Below, piece after piece: positions 7,502 to 15,620 of a stretch of 58,978 nucleotides of DNA. Position 1 is the first letter of the stretch. Each line of letters begins with the position of its first letter. The stretch lies in assembly GCA_013215565.1 (NCBI GenBank), contig JABSQV010000056.1, forward strand, positions 1 to 58,978, written 5' to 3'. Source of the DNA: Myxococcales bacterium (GTDB taxonomy: Bacteria; Myxococcota_A; UBA9160; SZUA-336). Below the pieces are notes generated by a model. The model was given only the letters and a program-made list of their open reading frames with translations, searched no databases and was not told where the DNA came from. A program made the position numbers and the translations under genes.

Positions 7502-7876
7502 TCAGTCGGCCGATTCGCCGTGGAAGCTCTTGTGCGCGATTTTCCAGCCGTCCTCGCGCTTGATCAGGGAGAGGTAATCGACGAAATCGTGATTCAGGTA
7601 TGCGTTCTCGGCCAGTGTGGCGACTGCGGCCGTGCCCGTGAGCTGGATCGACTGGAGTTCGGCCCGGTAGCCATGGTCCGACTGTGGGTTGCCCTCGGCC
7701 GCCCGGAAGAACTCGACAATCGGAACGTCCACGCACTGGCCCGCGAACCAGCCCACCATGCGCGCCGAGGGCAGGAAGATCTCCTCGAGCAGCTTGCGGT
7801 CGCCGCGGGCCGAGCCTTCGATGTACTTTCCAATGCACGCCTTGATCGCACCGAGATCGTCCAACTCCGGAACCAT
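7502..7876 (-). CDS. NTF2-like/SnoaL-fold protein (lumazine-binding-like)
   Basis: 124 residues from the ATG at 7876, preceded by AAGGAGG at ideal spacing, which fixes this start over the longer frame. The pattern (N-terminal helix with YIEGSARGD, LPSARMVG strand, central FF segment, then a C-terminal DGWKIAHKSFHGE strand) matches the cone-shaped NTF2-like superfamily, probably the putative lumazine-binding group (DUF4440/SnoaL relatives). Members are small-molecule binding proteins or isomerases; no catalytic assignment is possible here. The gene follows the crotonase gene by 59 bases on the same strand and may share its transcript. Confidence 0.75.
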   Translation of the reverse strand: MVPELDDLGAIKACIGKYIEGSARGDRKLLEEIFLPSARMVGWFAGQCVDVPIVEFFRAAEGNPQSDHGYRAELQSIQLTGTAAVATLAENAYLNHDFVDYLSLIKREDGWKIAHKSFHGESAD

Positions 7877-7935
7877 TCTGCCTCCTTGATCCTGGGGAGC
7901 GTCGCGCGCGACCCCGGCCGCAGCCGGCCGGGGCG

Positions 7936-8784
7936 TCACTCGAGCCACTGGTTGAATTTGGGCGCCCGCTTCTCGCGGAAGGCCGCCACCCCCTCGCGGG
8001 CATCCGGGTGGTGATCCGAAACGGCGGTCTTGGCCGCGATCTCATCCAGGGCCTGTTCGAAGCCGAGTTCGGCCGCGTTGTAGATGGAGCGCTTGAGCAG
8101 GCGCATCGAAACCTGCGGTCCATCTGCCAATTCTCGAGCCAGCTCGAGGGTCGCGCGATCCAGTTCTTCGAGCGGGACGACCCGGTTCACCAGGCCGAGT
8201 TCGAGGGCTTCCTCGGCGCTCACGATGCGCTTGCGCATCAGGAAATCGAGCGTCCGCGGGAGCCCCAGCTGCTGCAGCAGCAGGTACTGGCCGCCCTCGT
8301 CCGGCAGGAGTCCGAAGCGAAGCGTCGCACTCCCCATGCGAGCGCCCGACGCCGCGATCCGGAAATCGCATGCCAGCGCGAGAGAGAAGCCGGTCTGGAT
8401 CGCGATGCCGTTGATGGCCGCGACCGTTAGCTTGTCCAGACTCCGAATCGCGGTATTCAGCCGCTGCGAGATCGTGCGGAGTCCGTTGTAGGTTCCGATG
8501 CCCGAGTCGTGCCCGGGAGCGATCTCGGGGACCAGCGCGCGCCCGCCGAACTCGGCATCCCGGTAGGCCTTGAGGTCGTCGCCGGCCGAGAAGGCGCGCC
8601 CGCTGCCGGTGAAGACCAGCACGCGCACGCCGTTGTCCATCTGCGCCTGAGTGACGGCCTCGACCAGGTCGCGCTTGATTCCGGTCGTCATGCCGTTCAG
8701 TCGCTCGGGGGTGTTGAAGCGAAACCACGCGATGCCCGGCTCGCGCAGCGTGACCTCGAAGCCCGTGAATTCGCCCGTGTCCAT
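7936..8784 (-). CDS. Enoyl-CoA hydratase/isomerase family protein
   Basis: 282 residues with crotonase-fold landmarks: FTGSGRAFSAGDDLKAY (first oxyanion strand), AINGIAIQTGFSLALACDFRIAA (second oxyanion segment) and RFGLLPDEGGQYLL. These bind acyl-CoA thioesters and stabilise an enolate. At the position where hydratases carry the first catalytic Glu (QPE in the rat enzyme) this protein has SATLR, so a classical hydratase reaction is doubtful; an isomerase, hydrolase or other crotonase activity is possible. The acidic PDEGG loop could supply a substitute. No beta-oxidation gene is adjacent, so the pathway is open. Confidence 0.85.
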   Translation of the reverse strand: MDTGEFTGFEVTLREPGIAWFRFNTPERLNGMTTGIKRDLVEAVTQAQMDNGVRVLVFTGSGRAFSAGDDLKAYRDAEFGGRALVPEIAPGHDSGIGTYNGLRTISQRLNTAIRSLDKLTVAAINGIAIQTGFSLALACDFRIAASGARMGSATLRFGLLPDEGGQYLLLQQLGLPRTLDFLMRKRIVSAEEALELGLVNRVVPLEELDRATLELARELADGPQVSMRLLKRSIYNAAELGFEQALDEIAAKTAVSDHHPDAREGVAAFREKRAPKFNQWLE

Positions 8785-8913
8785 CGTTCGATTCCTCCCG
8801 TCCCCGGGATCTTATGCTGCCCGGCAGCGGGATGACGAGCGCCTCGTGGGCCGGATGCCGGACTGCGCTCCCGGAGCCGGGGTGTAGACTGCCGCGGAAG
8901 GGGAGACTCTGCG

Positions 8914-9744
8914 GTGAGCGTCGAAACCCTGGCCTGGGGCTACGGGCTTGTCGAGGGTCCCCGGGTCGATCCCGAGGGCCGCCTCTACTTCAGCGACGTG
9001 CGGCAAGGTGGGGTGTATTGCCGCGACCCCTCGGGTGAGATCGAGACCGTGGTTCCGCGTCGTCGCGGGGTTGGCGGCATCGCACTCCATGCGGACGGGG
9101 GGCTGGTGATCTCGGGCCGAAACGTCTGCCACGTTCGAGACGGCGAGACCCGCGTGCTGCTCGAACGCGAGGACATCGGGGGCTTCAACGATCTGTTTAC
9201 CGACGCCTCGGGACGCGTCTACGTGGGGTCGCTCCGCTCCGATCCCTTTCGCGCGGGCGGGACGCGCACGCCCGGGGAACTCTGGCGCATCGACCCCGGC
9301 GGACGCGCGGTGGCGCTGTATGGGGAGGTCTCGCTCTCGAACGGGATCGGCTTCTCGCCGGATGGAGAGCGTCTCTATCACGCCGATACCGCGGCCCAGC
9401 AGGTGATCGCGCACCGCGTGACGGCCGCCGGCGAACTCTCAGGCCGCGAGGTCTTCGCGAAGCTCGACGGCTTTCCCGACGGTCTCGCGGTCGACGTCGA
9501 GGGATGCGTCTGGGTGGCGCTCTATGGTGGAGGCTGCGTGGCCCGCCTGGGCTCCGATGGCAAGCCCGAGCGACGCGTTTCGGTGCCGGCCCAAAACGTG
9601 ACGAGTCTCTGCTTCGGAGGCCGCGATCTGCAAGATCTCTACGTGGTGACCGCGGATCACCTCGAGCAACCCGAGCGCCGCGGGAGCGTGTTTCGGACCC
9701 GCTCGCCGGTCCCGGGCCTGGCTGCGCCGCCAGCCCGTGTCTAG
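8914..9744 (+). CDS. SMP-30/gluconolactonase/LRE-like beta-propeller
   Basis: 276 residues from a GTG at 8914. Six-bladed propeller repeats are visible: VEGPRVDPEGRLYFSD, then GFNDLFTDASGRVYVGS, LSNGIGFSPDGERLYHAD and FPDGLAVDVEGCVWVA. The Glu of the first, the Asn-Asp of the second and the Asn of the third are the metal ligands of the SMP-30 family, which hydrolyses sugar lactones or related esters. There is no signal peptide, so the protein is cytoplasmic. It is divergent from the crotonase gene and converges on the methyltransferase/MUG gene, overlapping its stop by 4 bases. Substrate unknown. Confidence 0.85.
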   Translation: MSVETLAWGYGLVEGPRVDPEGRLYFSDVRQGGVYCRDPSGEIETVVPRRRGVGGIALHADGGLVISGRNVCHVRDGETRVLLEREDIGGFNDLFTDASGRVYVGSLRSDPFRAGGTRTPGELWRIDPGGRAVALYGEVSLSNGIGFSPDGERLYHADTAAQQVIAHRVTAAGELSGREVFAKLDGFPDGLAVDVEGCVWVALYGGGCVARLGSDGKPERRVSVPAQNVTSLCFGGRDLQDLYVVTADHLEQPERRGSVFRTRSPVPGLAAPPARV

Positions 9745-10889
9745 GGGCCGCGGGCCGCGCGGGCCAGGTGGCGTGCGAGTTCCTCGGGCCTCGAAGCTGC
9801 GTTGAGTCCCGAGGTGGACGGCATCAGGTAGCCGGGGACCCCCCCGAATCCACCCTGGACCCAGCCGGGCCCGGCGCGTGGATCGATGCTGGCACGCCAG
9901 CCACCCAGCCCGACGAAGCAGACGGCACGCGGCTTGAGCCGGCGGACCAGTCCCTCTACCCGCTCGCGCCCCGCTCGGTACTCGGCGTCCTCGAGTTCGG
10001 CCGCGCGCGCGGTCGCGCGTTTGGCGAGGTCCGTGAAGCCGATCCCGCGCGAGAGTGCGTCCAGGGGGTCGCGGTCCCGCTCCACCAGTCCGGCGTGCTG
10101 GGCCGCGCGCCAGAAGCGGTTTCCCGGGTGGGCGAAGGGAATGCCCGCTTCGGCCGAGCCCAGCGAAGGGTTCAGGCCGCAGACCAAAAGCCTCAGCCCG
10201 GGGCCGACGAAGTCCGGAAGCGTGTGCGCCCGGCGCGCCGAGACCGAGAGCCAGAAGCCCCCGGGAAGCTCCGCGATCTCCGGTTCGCAGAAGCCCGCGC
10301 CCTCCAGCAGGCGGGCGATGCGTTCCGGGGAGTGATGCGAGAAACGTCGACCCGCGTGCGCACCCGTGTGTTGACGTCGCTCGGCCTCGGCCGCCTCGAG
10401 TTCCTGCTGGGTAGCGCCGTCGGGCATGCGTGCGAGCGTGAGTTCGATGCGTGCATCGACGCGCAGCGCACGCTGCAGGTGCGCGAGGGCCAGCGGAAGC
10501 GAGCTGAGCGGCAGGTGCTGGTAGCACGCCTGGGCCCAGGCGGCATCCAGGGAGCGGTTGCGGAACGGGAGTTCGAGCAGACTCGCACGCACCCGCGGCA
10601 GCGCCGCCGGAACCTCCTTGAGCATCGCGGCCGAGAGATCGAGCGCGATGCTCCAGAGGCCGCGTTCCGCAAACGCGCTCGCGTACCAGCCCGGGCCGCA
10701 GCCGAGGTCGGCGATCCGGGATCCGGCGGGAAGTTGCGCCGCGAAGCGATCGAGCCGTCCGTCCTCGACGGCGCGCGGCCCGCGCTGCGCGATCCATTCG
10801 CGCGCCTCCCGTTCGTAAATGCGGGCGGTCTCGGCATCGGCCACGACCGGGAGTCTACGGCCGGGTGAAGATCCGGAATGGGCGGGCAT
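9741..10889 (-). CDS. Fusion of SAM methyltransferase and mismatch-specific uracil/thymine DNA glycosylase
   Basis: Up to 382 residues. Residues about 20-215 form a class I methyltransferase: DLGCGPGWYA (61-70) binds SAM, ALDLSAAML follows, then a helical region. Residues about 230-375 form a MUG/TDG-type glycosylase: GLNPSLGSAEAG (238-249, Asn240 at the catalytic position), FAHPGNRFW, and a C-terminal MPSTSGL loop that contacts the mismatch. Known MUG enzymes remove uracil or ethenocytosine from G mispairs. A start at GTG 10844 would remove 15 residues and the 35-base overlap with the upstream M48 gene; either start keeps both domains. It is last in the long minus-strand operon. Methyl acceptor unknown. 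Confidence 0.85.
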   Translation of the reverse strand: MPAHSGSSPGRRLPVVADAETARIYEREAREWIAQRGPRAVEDGRLDRFAAQLPAGSRIADLGCGPGWYASAFAERGLWSIALDLSAAMLKEVPAALPRVRASLLELPFRNRSLDAAWAQACYQHLPLSSLPLALAHLQRALRVDARIELTLARMPDGATQQELEAAEAERRQHTGAHAGRRFSHHSPERIARLLEGAGFCEPEIAELPGGFWLSVSARRAHTLPDFVGPGLRLLVCGLNPSLGSAEAGIPFAHPGNRFWRAAQHAGLVERDRDPLDALSRGIGFTDLAKRATARAAELEDAEYRAGRERVEGLVRRLKPRAVCFVGLGGWRASIDPRAGPGWVQGGFGGVPGYLMPSTSGLNAASRPEELARHLARAARGP

Positions 10890-12399
10890 AGACCTGACTG
10901 TCGCCGGAACGGACCACGATCCGCCAGGCGCCGAGATCCGCGTGGGTGGTGTCGAAGCGTGCGAGCGCCTTCCGGTCCGCCTGCATGAGCACGATTTCGC
11001 GCTCGGCGACCCGGCCCTCGGGGTCGATCCAACGGACCTCGAAGGAAGGATGGCGCAGTACGAAGCGCCGGGCCACGAGCGCGTTCCAGGTGATCGCCTC
11101 GCCTCGCTCGAAGGTGTCGAGTTCGCTGGCTTCTCGTTCTCCGCCGTCGGCCCCGATCCAGCTCTCCTCGAGCAGAGGGAACGACAGCGTCTCGATTTCG
11201 AGCATGGCGCGGCGGGCTCCGGAGCTACCGGGCCTAAAGCTGGACGCGGCCAACTCGAGGTAGAAGACTGCGCGCGTGCGGTTGCCGAGCTTCTTGTTGA
11301 TCAGCCCGAGCCGGTACTGAACCAGCGGAACGCTGGGATCGAGACGGAAGGCCTCTTCGAGGTTGCGCTCGGCCGTAAGTAGATCGTCGTCGGCTTCGGC
11401 GAGGTCGGCCCGGGTGAGGTAGATGCGCGGATCGTTCGGTTCGAGTCGCTCCGCTCGGGCGAGTTCTTTGCGCGCGTCCTCGGTCCGGTCCTGCTTCAGC
11501 GCGCGATCGATCCTGTCAAACAGGGGATCGGTGAGGGAGCGGTCGAAGTCGGACCGCCGCTTGAGGCCGCTGCCTCCGGCGATCGTGTTGCGGAGCCCGG
11601 CGAGTCGGCCCTGGATGGCGGGAAGACGCTCGTCTTCTGGCCGCGGAGCCCCCGGCGCCGGGCCGCGCTCGAGCGTTACCCGGGTGGCCCGGATCCGGTC
11701 CGCGATGTCCGGGTGGCTGAACAGGTAGGGCGGAATGTTGGCGTCGTAGTTTCGGCTTTCGGTCTGGATTCGCTCAAAGAAGCGGATCAGACCCTGCGGG
11801 TCGTACCCGGCCCTGCCCATGTACTCGACGGCCTGGAGGTCCGCATCCGCCTCGGCTTCGCGCGTGTGCTGAAGCTGCATCGAAACATTGAAGCTCTGTG
11901 CCAGGATCAGGGCTTCGGGTCCCGCTCCGGCCGCAATCGCGGCGACCGCGGCCAGATTGGCGGCGAGGTTCGGAAGCTTGTTCTTCTCCGACGCCTTCAT
12001 CAGGTGGCGGCGCCGGACGTGGGCCACTTCGTGCGCGAGTACGCCGGCGAGTTCCGAGGTCCTGCCTGCCTGCGCGAGCACGCCCGCGTGCAGGTAGATG
12101 TAGCCCCCATAGGTGGCGAATGCGTTCAGTGAATCGTCGTCGATCACGTTGAAGCGGTAGATAAACGGCTGCGGCTCCGTCGCCCCCACCAGTTCCTGTC
12201 CGATCTCGTTTACGTACTCGAGGATGACCGGGTCGTTGAGCAGAACGCCCTGGCTTCGGATCTGCTGGTGGATCTCGGCCCCGAGCCGCATCTCTCGTTC
12301 GATGCCGGCTTCCGATTCCCGGGACCCCGAGTTTTCTTGCAGACTCACGCAGCCCTGCGTCCAGGCCAGCAGGCAGAGGACAGCCATCGCGGCGCGCAT
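10855..12399 (-). CDS. M48-family metalloprotease lipoprotein with TPR repeats (BepA-like)
   Basis: 514 residues from the ATG at 12399, 4 bases after the gcvPB stop. The first 20 residues are a signal with a lipobox-like end (TQGC), suggesting an acylated periplasmic protein. LAHEVAHVRRRH supplies the HExxH zinc site, and a downstream REAEADADLQAVEYM helix supplies the third ligand. The C-terminal half contains TPR-like helices (ARKELARAERLEPNDPRIYL; LEEAFRLDPSVPLVQYRLG) followed by a beta-rich end. BepA-type proteins check and degrade misassembled outer-membrane proteins such as LptD. Its place behind gcvPB is probably transcriptional convenience. Confidence 0.88.
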   Translation of the reverse strand: MRAAMAVLCLLAWTQGCVSLQENSGSRESEAGIEREMRLGAEIHQQIRSQGVLLNDPVILEYVNEIGQELVGATEPQPFIYRFNVIDDDSLNAFATYGGYIYLHAGVLAQAGRTSELAGVLAHEVAHVRRRHLMKASEKNKLPNLAANLAAVAAIAAGAGPEALILAQSFNVSMQLQHTREAEADADLQAVEYMGRAGYDPQGLIRFFERIQTESRNYDANIPPYLFSHPDIADRIRATRVTLERGPAPGAPRPEDERLPAIQGRLAGLRNTIAGGSGLKRRSDFDRSLTDPLFDRIDRALKQDRTEDARKELARAERLEPNDPRIYLTRADLAEADDDLLTAERNLEEAFRLDPSVPLVQYRLGLINKKLGNRTRAVFYLELAASSFRPGSSGARRAMLEIETLSFPLLEESWIGADGGEREASELDTFERGEAITWNALVARRFVLRHPSFEVRWIDPEGRVAEREIVLMQADRKALARFDTTHADLGAWRIVVRSGDSQVYARPFRIFTRP

Positions 12400-12403
12400 G
12401 CGG

Positions 12404-13894
12404 CTAGCCCTCCACGGGAGGCTTCCAGCGGAGTTTCGGGTGCCGCGCCGCACGCACCTCGTCGAGCCGCCCGACGACGGAGCGGTGCGGAGCCTCGGTG
12501 ACGAGATCGGGCGATTCCTCGGCCTCGGCCGCGATGCGAAGCATGGCCTCGACGAACTCATCGAGGGATTCGAGCGACTCGCACTCGGTCGGCTCGATCA
12601 TGAGCGCGCCCTCGACCACCAGCGGAAAGTAGATCGTCGGCGGATGGTAGCCGTAGTCGATCAGGCGTTTTGCGATGTCGGCGGTCGTGACGCCCGAGGC
12701 TTGCTGGCGGCGGTCTGTGAGGATGCACTCGTGCATGACGCGGCCGGTGTGAGGCGTATCGTACGTGCCCCTCAGCCGGGCGAGCAGGTAGTTGGCGTTC
12801 AGGACGGCCCGCGCCGTCAACTCTTCGAGGCCCGCCGCACCTAGTGTTCGGATGTAGGCGAGCGCGCGCACGCAGATTCCGGCGTTTCCCATGAAAGCGT
12901 GCACGCGTCCGATCGAGAGCGGGAACTCGTGATCGAGCAGGAAGCCCTCGCGTTCGTGCTTGATCACGGGCACCGGCAGAAACGGGGCGAGCAGGTTGCG
13001 CACGGCCACCGGCCCGGAGCCGGGCCCTCCGCCGCCGTGTGGAGTGGAGAAGGTCTTGTGCAGGTTGAAGTGCATGACGTCGACGCCCATGTCTCCGGGT
13101 TTCGAGACTCCCAACAGCGCGTTCATGTTGGCACCGTCCAGGTAGACCAGGCCGCCCGCGCCGTGTACGAGTTCCGAGAGTTTCTCGACCCTGGCCTCGA
13201 AGATGCCGAGCGTATTCGGATTCGTGAGCATGAGCGCTGCCAGCCGTTCGTCGAGATGCGGCTCGATCGATTCCGGAGAGACCGTGCCATCTGGATCGCT
13301 CGCGATTTGGATGACCTCCATACCGTTCAGGGCCGCACTCGCAGGGTTGGTCCCGTGGGCCGTATCCGGGATCAGGACCCGGTTGCGCCCGTGCTCTCCG
13401 CGTGCCCGGTGATGTGCCCGGATCATCTTCATGCCCACGAACTCGCCCTGCGCGCCGGCCGCCGGCTGTAGCGTGACGCGGTCGAGACCCGCGATCTCGG
13501 CGAGCGCGAGTTCCAGTTCGTGACACAGCGCCAGCATCCCCTGGCTTGCCGAATCCGGTGTCATCGGGTGGAGGTCCGCGATCCCCGGGAGCGCGGCCAA
13601 TGCGTCGTTGATCTTCGGGTTGTACTTCATCGTGCAACTGCCGAGCGGGAAGAGCCCTGAGTCCACGCCGTAGTTCCACTGCGAGAGCCGGGTGAAGTGG
13701 CGGGCCACCTCGGGTTCCGAGAGTTCTGGAAAGCCCTCGATCGTCTCCCTCACTTGGTCCGCCCCGAGCGCCTGGGCCGGGTCGATGGCCGGGACGCCGG
13801 TAGCGTCGAGCGGATAGCCCGGACGACCGGGACGCGAGCGCTCGAAGAGGAGCGGTTCTGCCAGGACGAGGCCGCTGCGTCCGGGGGGCTTCAT
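12404..13894 (-). CDS. gcvPB: Glycine dehydrogenase (decarboxylating) subunit 2
   Basis: 496 residues from the ATG at 13894, which overlaps the gcvPA stop as ATGA. This is the PLP-binding half of the split P-protein: LGSCTMKYNP near the start and the lysine motif NLHKTFSTPHGGGGPGSGP, where the Lys forms the PLP aldimine. With gcvPA it decarboxylates glycine and loads the aminomethyl group onto GcvH. The two-subunit form is typical of thermophiles, Gram-positives and several deltaproteobacterial-type lineages, unlike the fused E. coli GcvP. Confidence 0.95.
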   Translation of the reverse strand: MKPPGRSGLVLAEPLLFERSRPGRPGYPLDATGVPAIDPAQALGADQVRETIEGFPELSEPEVARHFTRLSQWNYGVDSGLFPLGSCTMKYNPKINDALAALPGIADLHPMTPDSASQGMLALCHELELALAEIAGLDRVTLQPAAGAQGEFVGMKMIRAHHRARGEHGRNRVLIPDTAHGTNPASAALNGMEVIQIASDPDGTVSPESIEPHLDERLAALMLTNPNTLGIFEARVEKLSELVHGAGGLVYLDGANMNALLGVSKPGDMGVDVMHFNLHKTFSTPHGGGGPGSGPVAVRNLLAPFLPVPVIKHEREGFLLDHEFPLSIGRVHAFMGNAGICVRALAYIRTLGAAGLEELTARAVLNANYLLARLRGTYDTPHTGRVMHECILTDRRQQASGVTTADIAKRLIDYGYHPPTIYFPLVVEGALMIEPTECESLESLDEFVEAMLRIAAEAEESPDLVTEAPHRSVVGRLDEVRAARHPKLRWKPPVEG

Positions 13895-15213
13895 GCCGAA
13901 AGCGCCTTTGCGAGCGCGTCGATCTCGGCGCGCGAATTCTGCTCGGTGACACACACGAGGAGTTGATCACGGCGTTCGGGATCGAAGCGGTCGAGCCGTA
14001 CGCCCGGGAGGACGCCGGCTCCGACCATCCGGTCGAAGCGTTCCTCCAAATTCGGGACCCGCACCGTGAACTCGTTGAATGTCGGGGCTGAGAACACGGG
14101 CTGGAGTCCCGCGCGTTCGAGGGCCGTCTGCGCGTAGCCCCCCAGGGCCAGGTTGATTTCGGCGAGTTGCCGCAGGCCGCGTCGTCCGAGCAGCGCCAGG
14201 TAGATCGTGACCCTCAGGGCGCAGAGTCCCTGGTTCGTGCAGATGTTGCTGGTTGCCTTCTCGCGTCTGATGTGCTGCTCGCGCGTGGTGAGGGTCATCA
14301 CGAAACCGCGGTTTCCGGACGCGTCCACGGTCTCGCCGACCAAGCGGCCAGGCAGTTGTCGGACGTGCCGGTCGCGCGTGGCCAGAAATCCGACGTAGGG
14401 TCCCCCGAAGCTGAGCGGCACGCCGAAGGATTGCGCCTCGCCACACGCGATGTCGAAGCCATTCGCCCCCGGAGGCTTGAGCAGGGCCAGCGCGAGCGGT
14501 TCGGCCGTGACCGAAATCGCCAGCGCGCCGGCGGCGTGCGCGGCGTCCGCAAGAGGCTCGAGTTCTTCGACGCAGCCGAAGAAGTTGGGTTGCTGAACCA
14601 CGACCGCGGCAACGTCTTCCTCGACGCGCGGCAGCGCCGTGCGGCCGTCTCCCGCAAGCGCGACCAGTTCGATCCCGGGATGGTTTCCGGCCAGATAGGT
14701 TTCGAGGACGTGGCGGTAGTGCGGGTGCACGCCGGCACTGACCAGAACGCGCTCGCGCCGCGTGATTCGAAGGGCCATCAGAACGGCCTCGGCCAGCGAC
14801 GAGGCACCGTCGTAGAGAGAAGCGTTTGCGACTTCGAGCCCCGTGAGCTGACAGATCAACGTCTGGAACTCGAAGATCCACTGGAGCGTGCCCTGGCTGA
14901 TTTCTGCCTGATAGGGCGTGTAGGTGGTGGCAAACTCGCTGCGCGATGCCAGTACGTCGACCAGGGCGGGGATCTGGTGCTGATACGCGCCCGCGCCGAG
15001 AAAACTCGAGTTCTCGGTCGTCCCCCGGTTCTGGGCAGCCTGCGTCCGCGCGTATTCGAGCAGTCCGCGCTCGCCCAGGGGCGCCGAAAGTTTCAGCCCG
15101 GCCCGGCGCCGCAGCTCGGCAGGCACGCTCTCGAACAGTTCCTCGATCGAGGTCGCCCCGATACGCTCGAGCATGAAGCGGATTTCCTCCGGCGTGTGGG
15201 GGATGTAGCTCAC
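13891..15213 (-). CDS. gcvPA: Glycine dehydrogenase (decarboxylating) subunit 1
   Basis: 440 residues from a GTG at 15213 (start VSYIPHTPEEI) that overlaps the gcvH stop as GTGA; the frame continues upstream across gcvH but without a plausible start. The family start pattern and YTPYQAEISQGTLQWIFEFQ are typical of the GcvPA half, which completes the P-protein active site with GcvPB. Order gcvT-gcvH-gcvPA-gcvPB with 4-base overlaps throughout suggests tight translational coupling giving balanced complex assembly. No glycine riboswitch is seen ahead of the gcv genes. Confidence 0.95.
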   Translation of the reverse strand: MSYIPHTPEEIRFMLERIGATSIEELFESVPAELRRRAGLKLSAPLGERGLLEYARTQAAQNRGTTENSSFLGAGAYQHQIPALVDVLASRSEFATTYTPYQAEISQGTLQWIFEFQTLICQLTGLEVANASLYDGASSLAEAVLMALRITRRERVLVSAGVHPHYRHVLETYLAGNHPGIELVALAGDGRTALPRVEEDVAAVVVQQPNFFGCVEELEPLADAAHAAGALAISVTAEPLALALLKPPGANGFDIACGEAQSFGVPLSFGGPYVGFLATRDRHVRQLPGRLVGETVDASGNRGFVMTLTTREQHIRREKATSNICTNQGLCALRVTIYLALLGRRGLRQLAEINLALGGYAQTALERAGLQPVFSAPTFNEFTVRVPNLEERFDRMVGAGVLPGVRLDRFDPERRDQLLVCVTEQNSRAEIDALAKALSA

Positions 15214-15620
15214 GAGCCGGAGCGCTCCTCCACGAATTTCCGGTAGGCGTCGGGCGAGAGCAGATCTGTTTCTTCGGGTCCCGCGGCGGGGGCCAGGCAC
15301 AGGATCCAGCCGCGCCCGTAGGGGTCCTCGTTGATCCACTCCGGGTGTTCTTCGAGTTCCTGGTTCACCTCACGTACTTCCCCCGCGACCGGTGCGATCA
15401 GGTCGCTCACCGCCTTGACCGACTCCACCACGCCGAAACTCTCTCCGGCCGTCAACGCACTGCCGACCGCGGGAAGGTCGACATACACGACATCGGAGAG
15501 TTCCGACTGCGCGTAGTCCGTGAGACCGAGGCGCACGGATTCGCCCTCACTGCGGATCCACTCGTCGGTTCGCGAGTAGCGACAGTCCTGCGGAATCTCG
15601 TAGTTCTTGCGCGGGGTCAT
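15210..15620 (-). CDS. gcvH: Glycine cleavage system H protein
   Basis: 136 residues from the ATG at 15620, overlapping the gcvT stop. The GVVESVKAVSDLIAPVAGEV segment contains the lipoylated Lys of ESVKA on its hairpin. GcvH shuttles the aminomethyl group between P, T and L proteins. Neither the L protein (dihydrolipoamide dehydrogenase) nor a lipoate ligase or synthase is in this window, so those must be encoded elsewhere. Confidence 0.96.
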   Translation of the reverse strand: MTPRKNYEIPQDCRYSRTDEWIRSEGESVRLGLTDYAQSELSDVVYVDLPAVGSALTAGESFGVVESVKAVSDLIAPVAGEVREVNQELEEHPEWINEDPYGRGWILCLAPAAGPEETDLLSPDAYRKFVEERSGS

